Origin: Calliopum simillimum
Lineage: Eukaryota > Arthropoda > Insecta > Diptera > Lauxaniidae
Direction: 5' to 3'
DNA length: 64,000 nucleotides
Assembly: GCA_951812925.1 (NCBI GenBank)
Contig: OX638372.1
Span: 53,504,028-53,568,027 of the forward strand
Shown here: one piece after another, positions 9,252 to 19,966 of the stretch
Position numbering within the stretch: the stretch's first letter is position 1
How the letters are laid out: every line of letters begins with the position of its first letter
Position numbers and translations under genes: made by a program
Notes under the pieces: generated by a model
The model's database searches: none
Told to the model about the DNA's origin: nothing
Seen by the model: the letters and a program-made list of their open reading frames with translations, nothing else

Positions 9252-11385
9252 ACCATGCACTATAGGTCAAAAGGCACACTTTTTTGGCCAAAATTCATAA
9301 CGTCAGCATTATCACGGATACCGACTGCAAATGCAGTTCTTATGTTGACTCTAGACTAAAAGAACAAATCTGATAAAAATCTCAACCCTTGGACTACCGC
9401 GTCAAAAATGGCACGTAATAAATTCTCTTAATAAATAACACATATCAGCAAGGTTTTGTTTTTAAGCATTTCCGAAGTAACTCCATGCGTTGAATCCGAA
9501 TCCGAGGTCAGATATTTGAGGTCAAAATCATGAAAAATGGCTATTTTGGCTATTTTTGCGGTTCGATGCTAACTGCACAAAATTTTCGTTATTTTTTTTA
9601 CCAAATGTATAACGTAGTTCTGTTATGTTTCTTCAAAATGAGCTCTTAAAAAATGTCATACAATACTTCCTTTAAGTTATGGCCGATGTAAGAAGACATG
9701 TCACGACATCTTGAAATCCCATAAAACGGGTAAAACGACACAACTTTGGATTTCATGATATCATCTTAAATCTGCAATAACTTTTGAAGAAAGTATTGTT
9801 TGGCACTTTTTAAGAACTCGTATTGAAGGTGAAAGTCGTACTCAGTAATGAATTATCAAAAAAAAAAAAAAAAAAAATTTGTGCAGTACACAACTAACCT
9901 CAAAAGTAACAAAAGAACTTATTTTCGTATATTGACCTCAAATATCTCTATTTTTCAAAAAACCTAATGCAAAAATTATGTGCACCTTTACCCAAGTTAC
10001 TTGTTCTTGTAGTATCTTCAGTATTTTCTAATAAGAAATTGAAAAACAGCTTATCTTTTTCGTCTGTCTTTTGCAACCAGACTTCGAATAAATCGGAATT
10101 GCGGAAAAAGTTACCTGACAAAAAAATTCATTAAAAAAAAACGGCCAAAATCGGGCGTCTATATTTCTAAATAACATTAACAATAGCACCGTCTTACTAG
10201 TTGTAAGTTTCTTAAGACTAACAAATTCCAACAAAATCTTAAAAGCTTACACGAAGTTCAAAACTTAAAAAAAATACTAAAAGTCAGGGGTCTAATTTGA
10301 ATTTTAAATTTTTCCACAGAAAACCAAAATATATTTAAGGGGACATTCGCTTTTGTAATTGAAACAAAAAACACTTTTAAAAAATTTTATTATGAAAAAA
10401 CTATTATATTTATTGACAAAATTTCTTTTGGAGATTGTTAAATATTGTCTAAAAAATATGAAAATTTTTTTTTTTTTAATTTTTAGTTTCCCTTGGCTGC
10501 TGTAGAGGGCGTCATCCAAAAATTACTTTTTAAACGGTAGGACATGTTGTAGACCTCCTATAACAGATTTTTGAAAAATTCAAAATAGATTTTATTCTTG
10601 AGACTCAAAACTATACAATAAGCCTCTAAAATTCATACTTTTTTTATATTTTGAAGTTTTTGTATGAATATTTATGAAAAATGCGAAAAAATTGAGGGAT
10701 TTACACTTAAAAAATGCCCAGTATAAAAAAGGGGGGGGGGGGGTATTTTTTAAAGTTTTCAGAGGCTTATTGTTTAATATTTTTTATGAGTAATCAAATG
10801 CTCTTTGGTTTTTTAAAATCGGCAGAGTAGGTTCGGAGAAAAATGTCCTACCAGTTTGAAAAGTAACTTTTGGATGACGCCCTCTACAGCAGCCAAGGGA
10901 AACTAAAAATAAAATAAATAAAAAAAATGTTCATATTTCTTACACAATATTTAACAATGTCCAAAAGAAATTTTGTCAATAAATATAATAGTTTTTTCAT
11001 AATAAAATTTTTAAAAAGTGTTTTTTTGTTTTCAATTACAAAAGCGAATGTCCCCTTAAATGTTTTGAACTACATTGCATTATACATAGCATCATCAATT
11101 TTATAAATTTTTATTTTAGAAAAAAACAAATTATTTTAATTACTTTTTATTGATCGAAAAAAAGAGCTAAAGTCACGACTTTTTTGAGTTATCTCAGTAA
11201 AATACAAATGCATCAACTTTGACACATTGCTGAGGAACGGAAAATTATTTTAACCCAAAACAAAAAACCTTTTTGCTTGTATTGAAGTATTCTCCGTTAC
11301 ACTGCATCACCAAAAACTCAATAGCAACCCTTGTAAAAATTGAATTTTGGCCAAAAAAGTGTGCCTTTTGACCTATAGTGCCATG
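9252..11385. mobile_element. 2.1-kb nested foldback element
   Basis: The outer ends are about 45-bp inverted repeats, ACCATGCACTATAGGTCAAA at 9252 and its complement ending at 11385; the right-hand copy reads CATGGCACTATAGG. Inside are two further palindromes. The first, about 9510-9950, has arms around AGATATTTGAGGTCAA and a second inner pair around AAGTATTG. The second, about 10336-11060, has arms of about 350 bp beginning TAAGGGGACATTCGCTTTTG, and a 13-base G run (10731-10743) lies near its axis. It has no coding capacity. Either it is one foldback element with modular arms, or foldbacks inserted into each other. Confidence 0.8.
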
Positions 11386-11414
11386 GTTGAATTACTTGCC
11401 ATATAGATCATGGT

Positions 11415-11754
11415 ATAGACCATGATTCAATAACAATGGTTATAGCAAGTTGGCAAAATAAAAAAAAAATGGAACCCTGATCTTGCCTTGCTATCTGTCA
11501 AAAGACTAGAAAATTTTGACATTTTCGTAGTTTAAGAAGAAGCAGCATTTGCTATCGCTGCAACCAGGGTAATTCAACCATAGAATAGACCATGATTCAA
11601 TAACAACGGTTGAGGCAAGTTGTCAAAATAAACAAAAATGGAACCCTGATCTTGCCTTGCTATCTGTCAAATGACTAGAAAATTTTAACATTTTCGTAGT
11701 TTAAGAAGAAGCAGTATTTGTTATAACTGCAACCAGGGTAATTCAACCATGGTA
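11415..11754. repeat. Two tandem copies of a 170-bp repeat
   Basis: Copy 1 starts at 11415 and copy 2 at 11585. Both start ATAGACCATGATTCAATAAC and continue through AAAATGGAACCCTGATCTTG to GCAACCAGGGTAATTCAACC. Each unit has weakly complementary ends (CCATGATTCAA against TTCAACCATGG). A shorter copy of the same repeat lies at 16836-16945. Confidence 0.85.
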
Positions 11755-12872
11755 TAGACTATCGATCAAGTTCGTCAGATTCGTCAAATTTCTCTTGTTT
11801 GAGTGTCATGTCAACCACAAAATGGTTTGTGGTTGAATGACAGTCACCGGCCATATTTGACTAGTACTAGTATGTATCCCCTATTCGATCTATTTTTTTA
11901 TTTTAACTCATCCACCCTAAATAACAGAACAAATCTTTCGTTTTTGCTGCGGCGGATATGCAGATAACGGGTAAAAACGTTTTGACTTTTCTAGCGACAA
12001 ATGAGCGTGTACTGGTGTAACGTTAATTTTTTAAAGCTTAAATTATGCGAAATTAGTGCACTTGAATGAAATTATTCAGCTTCATTTTGTTGTTTTTAAT
12101 TTCAATTGCGGTTTGATTTGCAAATTTCTTGAGTGTTCTTAAACTTTAAGACTTAAAGGTAAAGGAAGTTTTTGTGGGCACTTTATCTGGGCATGTCCTT
12201 TGCATATTTATTTATCTGGATTCAGTTAAGCACATTGCACAAGGCTTGAAAAATATATTATTAATTAAATCTCCACAGAGCCGCTTAAAACAATGTAGCC
12301 ATATGATTTCAATTGATATTAGACCTAGACACCAAAATTAACCTTAGGCCGCAGTTGCGTTTGGTAACTTATCTCGCTGTTAGGTTGCCATCGGAAAATT
12401 TATATTGCCGATGGGAACCGGACCAGTCACTTTGTTCGTTATTTGGCTCTCGTTGGCTCTCAGATGAAAACTTTGAACCTTACTCAAAAAGTAATATGTT
12501 TTCCTCAAAACGGACTTAATATTAAAAAGTTGCCGCAACAAGTTTTTTATAAATATGAAATGTTTTTGTTGAGTATTGCCTAAAAAAATTTTACCCTGAA
12601 CTTTTAAATTTTTCCACAGAAAAATAAAATTTTTTTATTATTGCATACTGTGAAAACAGCTCTTATCCTTACATTTCGTCACTATATGGAAGGATGGGAG
12701 AGAAGAGAACTCGCTATTAATTCAAGTCAGCGTTTATGTTTTCAGCTACAACACCTTTCGAATCCGGAAAAATTCCTTTAAGGCTTTCAGATCGTCTTTT
12801 TATCAATTGCAGTTATATTTTCATTAAAATCAAAACTAACTTTAATTTAATGAATGCAGTCCATAATTACAA
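11755..12872. other. Non-coding stretch
   Basis: I see no gene. The longest open frame (12313-12519) has no recognisable domain or coding context. The sequence is AT-rich without a clear repeat structure. Confidence 0.45.
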
Positions 12873-14324
12873 TGGTGCATATTCATAGTCATATTTGGCA
12901 TCAGCTGAAGTCAGAATTTTATTTTAGCAATAACTACATAAGTCATTCATAATCGATTTGGCATCGACTTTTCTGCTTAGAACTAAAAATATAATTTCAA
13001 CTGAAGTCGTTACTAAGTAAATACCAAATTGACAAACATTAAATTCAACGCGATTTACTCTGGGTACGGATTTTTAAAAGACACATTAAAGTTGAGGAGT
13101 GATTTTTCAAAAGGGCGTAAAACCACTCGAACAAACCTAAGAATGCCATCGCCATAACCATTCTAAAATGAATCCTCTAGTTCAAAATTCATCACAAAAA
13201 ATGCATTTTTCCAAGGTAAAATCGTGATCAAAAGTCGCATTTCAGCTCAAAAGGGCTTATTTCCATATAATTTCATAGAAATTTTTAAAGTTTGATACAA
13301 AAAGGCGTATTTCGAATAGTGGCCAAAAAAACTTTTAATATTTTTTATATGCCCCAGGCTATATAGGTGCTTACATACCATGCTTATAGACATCAGAATA
13401 AACTTCCAAATGGTGAAATTAGAGTGATTTCGCAACAAAAGGACTTATTTCCAAATGTTTTTTACTTTTTGCAATTACTACAAATATGTTACAACAAAAA
13501 TGTTAAGGGGATTAGAATCTTTGGTCAACTCGCTATAACACTGGAGACATTAAAAAAAATAAGTTATTGTAAACAGCCCATAAAAGTTTTTTCTCATTAC
13601 TGAAAATTTGTTTAACATGGTTTTACGCCCTTTTGAAAAATCACTCCTCAGTTTATTATTGAGATTTTAGAAATCAATGACAATGAAGCGAAAAGCAAAT
13701 AATCGTTCCTAAAAGCTTACGAGTGCAAGTCCTGTGTCCAGTAAGTCTTTCGCTCTCTCTTAAAAGAATGCAATTGATAATTTTTCAGGGCACATGCTTG
13801 CATTTTTTGTTTTAATTTATCTTAATATTTGCATCTATTGCACAGAAAAACAAAAATCATCCACAACAAAAAATGACAACAAATTTAAAAAATTTTTTTA
13901 ATAAAAAACAAATTCGTTCATTTCGATTTCATTAAATAAAAAAAGCTTATGCTACTTGGGCAATACTAAAATTCAACTATGAATAGAATGCAATTTTTAG
14001 TCATAACTTAATTCTTTGACGTTAGGCAATAAGGTTTTAAGTCAGAAAATTGCATTTTGGGTTTTGATTGTGTTTAACTCAATTTTTTTTTTTTTTAGTA
14101 ATAATATATTCTTCAGGCAATAAGTCAGACAAAACTATTGAAAAACTATTATTAAACAATTTTCAATTTTGTTTTACGAAAAACTACAGTTTCTAAGTTA
14201 AGACCTCATTAATTTTTAATTTTTTTTTTTTTAAATTTTAACAATTTTTTTGCCTAAAGTAATAAAATTTTGGTTAGCGATTTGTTGGTTTCAACTTAGA
14301 TAAACGACTATGAATATGCGCCAA
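12873..14324. mobile_element. 1.45-kb inverted-repeat element with a nested foldback
   Basis: The outer ends are complementary over about 20 bp: TGGTGCATATTCATAGTC at 12873 and GACTATGAATATGCGCCAA ending at 14324. Nested inside at 13093-13650 is a sharper element with a 32-bp inverted repeat beginning TGAGGAGTGATTTTTCAAAA and ending with its exact complement TTTTGAAAAATCACTCCTCA. The interior is AT-rich and non-coding. The outer pairing is weaker evidence than the inner one. Confidence 0.6.
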
Positions 14325-14813
14325 TTAATTTGTAAATTTAAATGACGATGAATATAAAGGAATCAAAAACAATAAATAATTTAAGAGCAAATACTTAATT
14401 CCTTTTAATAACCGAAATGGTTCAAAACTTTCAGACTGTTTAGGTATGATTTTTTCACCAACAATTTTCCCCCCAGGTATTTTCGGATTAATTTTGTTTC
14501 CCCAAAAAATTTTATTTTCAGGAATACTGCGAAAAAAACCCAATGCATTTATAGATTATTGGCTTTGTTTTTTCCACACAGTCTTCAGTTTTTAATTTTA
14601 AACTAAGCTTTAGTTTAATATGAAAATTCAAAACAATCACAACTTGCCTCTTAGTACATATTCTGAATCGATTAACAAAACCATTAAAAACATCGACGGC
14701 ACTGCTCGTTTAATAAATTATTCGACGGCATATTTCTTATAAAATATTTATTGCAAATCTTTCGCGAGCTGTCAAATTGCAAAAACAATAAACATACACT
14801 TAAAATGAATTAC
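14325..14813. other. Spacer downstream of the 491-aa zinc-finger gene
   Basis: This is AT-rich DNA with long T runs. I see no gene, and the only open frame (14325-14543) resembles nothing I know. Confidence 0.45.
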
Positions 14814-16610
14814 CTATACCACCCGACCTCGATACTCTTTTTTAGTTTTAACTTTAAGTATAAACTCATCCATTTCTTCCGGATTCTTAATTTTATGTAC
14901 ACCTTCAATATGTCGTTTCATACTGTAAGTAAAAAAATTTATATAGCAATAATATATACGTTTCAATGTTATTTTCTGTATACTTCGATTTTGTAACAAA
15001 TCCTTTGCCACATATCAGACATTTTAAAGGCATGCCTGTATGTTCCTTCCTGTGTTTGATCAAACTTGATTGATTCAAATATTCTTTTTCACATATATCG
15101 CACTTGTAACGAAAACCTTCATGATGACGTTCATGTTTGTTTAGAACACCAACTCGTGTAAAGGCCCTTTCACAATACCTACACTTATATGGCATATCTC
15201 CCGAATGGGTTCGCATGTGAATTCTTAAATCAATTTTACGTGGATATCTTTTTTCGCAAATTTTGCATTCCAGCGTTTCGCCAGTATGGATGAGCATATG
15301 CAATTTTAAGCTACCCTTGTGGAAAAATTGCTTATCACATTGTTCACATTGATACTCTGCTTGACGATTGGTTTCATGAGTTTTTCCATGATTAAGGAAT
15401 GCAGTTCTGGTAAAAAATTTTCTCCCACATTGATCGCAAGTGAAATTGCGTTGCCGATTCTCATCATGAGTATAGGAGTGCTGTGTTAAATTGCTGGCAT
15501 CTTTAAAGGTACGAGCTTAATAGGTAAAACAAGAAAAGTATAATATTTGAATGTCAATTCCATTTTTAAGTTATTAAATTTTTAATTTTATTCACACCAG
15601 TATTTAAATTAAACTTACGACATGCATGACAAAGCAGCATTCTCACATTGTGCACACGTTTTATATGCCTCTTTATTTTCTTCCGTGGAAATGGTTTGTT
15701 ACAAAATTCACATTCAACATCGGCTTTACTTTGTTCATCTAGTTCCTCCTGTTCTTCCGTCTTTTCTGTTTTTTCTGCATCACCAAGCTTTTGTTTTCTA
15801 CGTTTTCTGTTTGTGACAGGTTTGACATTGCTATCGGGCACTTTTATGGTATCATCTTTGGGCTTTATTTCAATTTCTTTTTCGGGTATATAACTTGCAT
15901 CGTCGCTATCGTCGTCATCGTCGTCGTCTTGTGGTGATGTTGGATTACAATCAAAGTTGTCATCTGATGTAGAGTCACAAGCATCAACTATGTTCGCATC
16001 TGCCTTGATAATAAGCTCTTCTGCCGCGTTTACTAACTTATGACTGGGTGAGGTCTAAAAGAAGAGAGCAATATGGGTTATCTTCACTCTTCAATAAGTA
16101 ACTAAAAAGTTTAGCGGCAAATATTTCGTAGGACCAAACAACTCAACGTCTCGGAAATTAGTTTCCCTTATCAATTTGAACAGCAACAAGACTACAATTT
16201 GATGGTCTCACCTTAACTTTCGTATCCGTAATGCTATCTGTATTCCTTATGTCGTCAGCGTCCGTTTTTTGCACTGCGACCCATTCAAACCCTGCTGCTT
16301 CTTCTTGCACTTCTTCATCAGCTTTCGAGAATAGTGGCTCCTGCTTCATTAACAGCGTTTGATGCGACTGTATTGCTTTTTTGATGAATTCGTACGCATC
16401 GCGCAGTTCCGCCGCACATTGGAAACATAGTGACTGCGGTAGCTGGTCATCTGCGTATGCCTCTAATCGGGTGCACTTTTGGAAACATTCCAAGTATGTT
16501 ATGGTCTCATAGATAGCAGTTTCAAGTGGTGCAGTCCAACAAAATAATTGGGATGGATTTTCCACTAGACACGCTCTACATTTATTAGGCTTATCGTTCA
16601 TGAGATTCAT
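14814..16610 (-). CDS. ZAD C2H2 zinc-finger protein, 491 aa, complete
   Basis: The four exons are 16610-16212, 16054-15619, 15515-14984 and 14922-14814 (stop TAG), 1476 bases in total. The ZAD domain (CRACL and LCFQC, residues about 11-75) is followed by FEWVAVQKTDADD and donor AAG|GTGAGA. Exon 2 holds an acidic, Asp-rich linker, a basic KRRKQKLG patch, the leading finger CEFC...H-x4-H, and the cysteine pair CHAC of the next finger. That finger is completed after the intron (PRTFKDASNLTQHSYTH). Six more fingers follow. The last (CLICGKGFVTKSNMKRH) again spans an intron, and a short basic tail ends REYRGRVV-like. It is predicted to be a nuclear sequence-specific DNA-binding protein. It is the closest paralogue of the first two exons of the chimeric gene at 7981-9021. 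The exon 3 acceptor is TTAAG, slightly weak. Confidence 0.85.
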
Positions 16611-16835
16611 AGAAGTTTTATATTTTTCTAAGTTATTGAACTTCAGTAAGATCCTAAAGCAAATCCATGAAATTATAAAGAATTTTTCCTCGTCCGAAAA
16701 TATGTATTTGATTTCTTTATTTACAACACTTCACAGTATTACCAGATGTTAACTTTTTGTTGTGTTGTCAGCGTTCAGAGAAAACAATTGTTTCATCTAA
16801 TACAAGATATCGTCATCTCAATACTATTGTACAAC

Positions 16836-17010
16836 AAGGCATGATTCAATAACAATGGTTATGGCAAGTTATCAAAATAAACAAAAATGGAACCCTGATA
16901 TGTCAAAAAATTTCGACATTTTCGTAGTTTAAGAAGAAGCAGCATTTGTTATCTCCTGCTTTGGTACTTAATCTGGTTCAATCAGAGCACTTTTAATGAC
17001 ACCAGACGGA
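16836..17010. repeat. Partial copy of the 170-bp repeat
   Basis: GCATGATTCAATAACAATGG, AAAATGGAACCCTGATATGTC and TTTAAGAAGAAGCAGCATTT match the tandem pair at 11415-11754, with an internal deletion. The following TACTTAATCTGGTTCAATC also occurs at about 40640 (TGCTTAATCTGGTTCAATCG). It lies about 225 bp upstream of the 491-aa zinc-finger gene. Confidence 0.7.
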
Positions 17011-18000
17011 ACGTAATTTCAAAAATATAAAATAGTTGTAGCTTACTCGTTGAAATTTGACTATCTTACTATTTTATATTTTTGATATTTGTTTAGCATT
17101 CGTGTGCAATAATAAACCTTTACATTTCCCTACAGCGCCTTCGACTAGTTCTGAGCTAGCGAATTCACTGGTCTAAAGGGGTATAGTACTACTCTCTCTA
17201 CAATCTACTTAACATAGCTCGAACTGGCGAATTTTACATTAGCTTGTCATTGCCGGAGTCAATTGCCACCTTTTGTTCTACCGCTTACTAGCTAATTCAC
17301 TAGTGAGAAGGAGCTTGCTTGCAAGGCGTTCTCTTAGTGAAAAAAAAAAAAAAATCAAACTACCCATACTGAGATTCGAACCAAGGGTACAAAGTTTTTT
17401 ACCTAAACTACGAAGTCTTTAGCTCATTCATCTATAAAGCTTATAGACGTAGTTGTGTGAAATTCGAATTTAAACAAATAAAATAAATTTTTGTTTTTTT
17501 TTTTAAATTTTACTTCCTTTTTTTGCTTTTTTGGAAAATAAAATTACTCAATCTGAAACTAAAAAGTCGCTCCAAAGAAAATTTGAAATTAAAACATTTT
17601 TATCGCTCACGTTTTTTATTTAATTTTTGAACTGACGACTTCTTCCATTACTCGGAGTCAGAAAAGGAACTAGTGCGTATTTCGCTAGCCACTTCGCTAG
17701 TGATATTATGCCAATTGTCTCCTTGAGAACTGCTGGGTTGTTACTTTTCTCCTACATAAAAAGAATTGAGAAGTAGCAAATTTTTAGCTCTCCTTAAAAG
17801 TTGCTCTTTTCGAGTTAGGTTTTGTCAAAATCCCACCGATTTAGTAACAATGTAAATATACGAGAAAATAGCATTTTTTATTAATATTGTATTTTGTCTT
17901 CGCTAAATGTCAATTTAATGTCTACTCCGCACTTCAAAATTTGTCGAAAGGCATCAACTTCACAGTAGAATAATACGGTAGCATAGTTGGAAATGAGGGC
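17006..18000. repeat. Dispersed repeat unit, also at 41580-41930, with a 0.6-kb insertion
   Basis: GACGGAACGTAATTTCAAAA to AATAAACCTTTACA (17006-17125), and TTTTCTCCTAC to AATGTCTACTCCGC (17745-17930), match 41580-41930 nearly base for base. In the 41.6-kb copy the two halves are contiguous. The DNA between them here (about 17126-17742) is therefore a later insertion. The insert is rich in CTAGCGAA and ACTAGT words on both strands and contains a tRNA-like B-box segment. Confidence 0.75.
17350..17470 (-). repeat. tRNA-like segment with Pol III B box and T-run
   Basis: On the minus strand a B-box-like TTGGTTCGAATCTC lies near 17370-17385. It is preceded by a loosely A-box-like segment (GTAGTTTAGGT) and followed within about 15 bases by a long T run (17355-17340 on this strand). 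TACCC and GGGTA flank the B-box arm like an acceptor-stem remnant. It does not fold as a convincing tRNA. A tRNA-derived SINE head or tRNA pseudogene is more likely. Confidence 0.45.
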
Positions 18001-18049
18001 TGCATGTTGATTCATTGTAATTTGGTTTCAAAGAGTAAAATAAAATATG

Positions 18050-18385
18050 CAGGCCTGTTCCGTAATCCGTATGTTTTCAATTACTTTACATTTAGGAGAC
18101 TTTTTGATGAAAATGCTGAGTCACACGATAAAAAGTATCAAATTCTTTTTTGTAAAAAGTAACCGTTTAGGGAATATTCTTAAAAAATCGCAAAAAGTTG
18201 AAAAAATCGACTTTATCGAATATTTCCGAAACAGTTACTTTTTCGTAAATATAAATCAATATTATTTGTAGAACCTATAACTTTCCACAAAAAAGGTTCT
18301 AATACTTTTTATCGTGCGATTCACCTCATCAAAAAGCCTCCGAAGTGAAAAGTATTGAAACCATGTGGATTACGGAACAGGCCTG
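18050..18385. mobile_element. Foldback MITE 'CAGGCCTGTTCCG', copy 2
   Basis: The ends are perfect: CAGGCCTGTTCCGTAATCC on the left and GGATTACGGAACAGGCCTG on the right. They are flanked by ATG on both sides (18047-18049 and 18386-18388), a 3-bp direct repeat. The interior is a hairpin with the shared CACGATAAAAAGTAT and AAGTAACCGTTTAG blocks, slightly shortened in one arm compared with copy 1. Confidence 0.88.
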
Positions 18386-18393
18386 ATGATATA

Positions 18394-18663
18394 GGGGAAC
18401 TGATGCCATTGTGGTACAGCTAATGTTTAGGTGGAATTTGAAAGAGAAACGTTGGATCAATTTCAGCCAAATTTTTTTATTCTGATCATTGAAGTATTGG
18501 CTACAGAATATATTTCAATAAAATGTGTGCAATTTCATTAAAAAAAGTTATTGAGCAAAATCTGAAAGTCAAAAAAGCTGTGACGTTCGCAGGTTCTTTC
18601 CCAAATTGGAGACATGCGATCATACCACATTGAAAACCTGTACCACAATAGCATCAGTTCCCC
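18394..18663. mobile_element. 270-bp MITE, TA-flanked, GGGGAACTGATGC ends
   Basis: The terminal inverted repeats are about 26 bp: GGGGAACTGATGCCATTGTG on the left and CACAATAGCATCAGTTCCCC on the right. TA flanks both sides (18392-18393 and 18664-18665), as for Tc1/mariner-type insertions. The interior is non-coding. It lies a few bases from foldback copy 2. Confidence 0.85.
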
Positions 18664-18892
18664 TACGGATTTTTAAGTTTTATTTTGGTTATGGCTTTGT
18701 CATTTAGGGACCACTTACTTCTAGGCAATGTGCTCTTACCAGTATTATTGTACGAGGGTCGTTTGATTAGTTCGAGACTTTTTGCATTTTCCGTACAGTA
18801 ACTTTGACCATATATAACCAAAACTCGATTTCCACTTAGTTCCTCGCAAGAATGCCGTCGACAGAAACTCATTATTCCTTACTTAGTATCAT

Positions 18893-19560
18893 TGCTTTTT
18901 CCCAATTAAATTTGACTTCTGCTCCAGCGCTTACCAGTTTTCGGACTGATAACAAATTTTCTATCAACTGTGAATTATAAAGCACATATTTGATGATTAT
19001 TTGAACGCCTTTGTTGCTAGTGCCAGCATAATCGGCGCGTAGCGATTGATTATCTTTAAATGTATTTCAGCTAGCTGGGGACTTTAACTCGACCATTTTT
19101 GTGAAGCTTCACTTATTGTTGACTAAATGACCGCTTTCACCTGAATCTAGCATAAGTCAGCAAATGACCATTTGATTTTTCATTGTGCTACATCAACTTT
19201 GCAATCACGTCCACGGTGTCCAAATTTGTTGAACATGAAACACCTACCTTTGAATGTCTATTAGCTTTATTTCTAGAATGTTGTGATTTCTTTCGTTCAG
19301 TTCGAATCTTCAATACGTAATACTAACGTAATACTAACTGGTTCGCAACTGACTTCTATGCGAAAGCATGCTGTAAGCTCTGCCACATTTGCTTTGCAGA
19401 TTGCTTATCATACATACAAATGGAATCTGTAAACCACACTAAACGATCTTGGGTCTTCTTGTTCCGTTGAAGAAACCCTGCTTTAGTTGTTGCATCCTCT
19501 GGAAGATAGCCGGTTAGAACGTCCAACAAATAAGCTTTTAACGTCGCTCATAACCTATTG
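18893..19560 (-). mobile_element. copia-type retrotransposon fragment (gag end to protease)
   Basis: The minus-strand translation in shifting frames gives pieces of a copia polyprotein: a gag segment, a zinc knuckle region (CFMFNKFGHRGRDC, where the second cysteine is lost), and the stretch leading to VLYNSQLIENLLSV, which follows the protease in copia elements. It contains multiple stops. A related fragment lies at 47757-48420, in the same position relative to the duplicated zinc-finger gene. Confidence 0.7.
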
Positions 19561-19966
19561 TAACTTAAACGCTTTGATGAAAGTTAAAATTAAATTTATC
19601 GATGTTTGAATGAGAAGTAAAGAAAATTTTATGACAGTATATAATAAATTTTCTAAAAAATAATAAATAAACTAACGATTGCTACAATTCTTTATGAAAT
19701 AACTCAACCATTCTTTTCCAAAATAATTATGCGACTTCATTTTTAAATTCATCAGTTTTGAAGGTTCAACAGGTAGCGATTTTTCAGGAAAATATCCGAC
19801 AAATAACATTCAGCAGCTCTGAAGTCTCAATTTTGATTTTCTTGTGGTGATCAGGTTTTTTTTTTTTTGCAAAGCAGACCTCGAAGTAATGAGCTGTAAT
19901 GACAGAAATTCAACATATGACTCTGTTTGAATAACTCTAACTTACCCTACAACACTGATTTCATAA

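Noticed and set aside
15622..15893. Plus-strand open frames overlapping the 491-aa zinc-finger gene
   Set aside because: They are antisense shadows of the linker exon (15619-16054); the composition reflects the acidic codons of the real gene.
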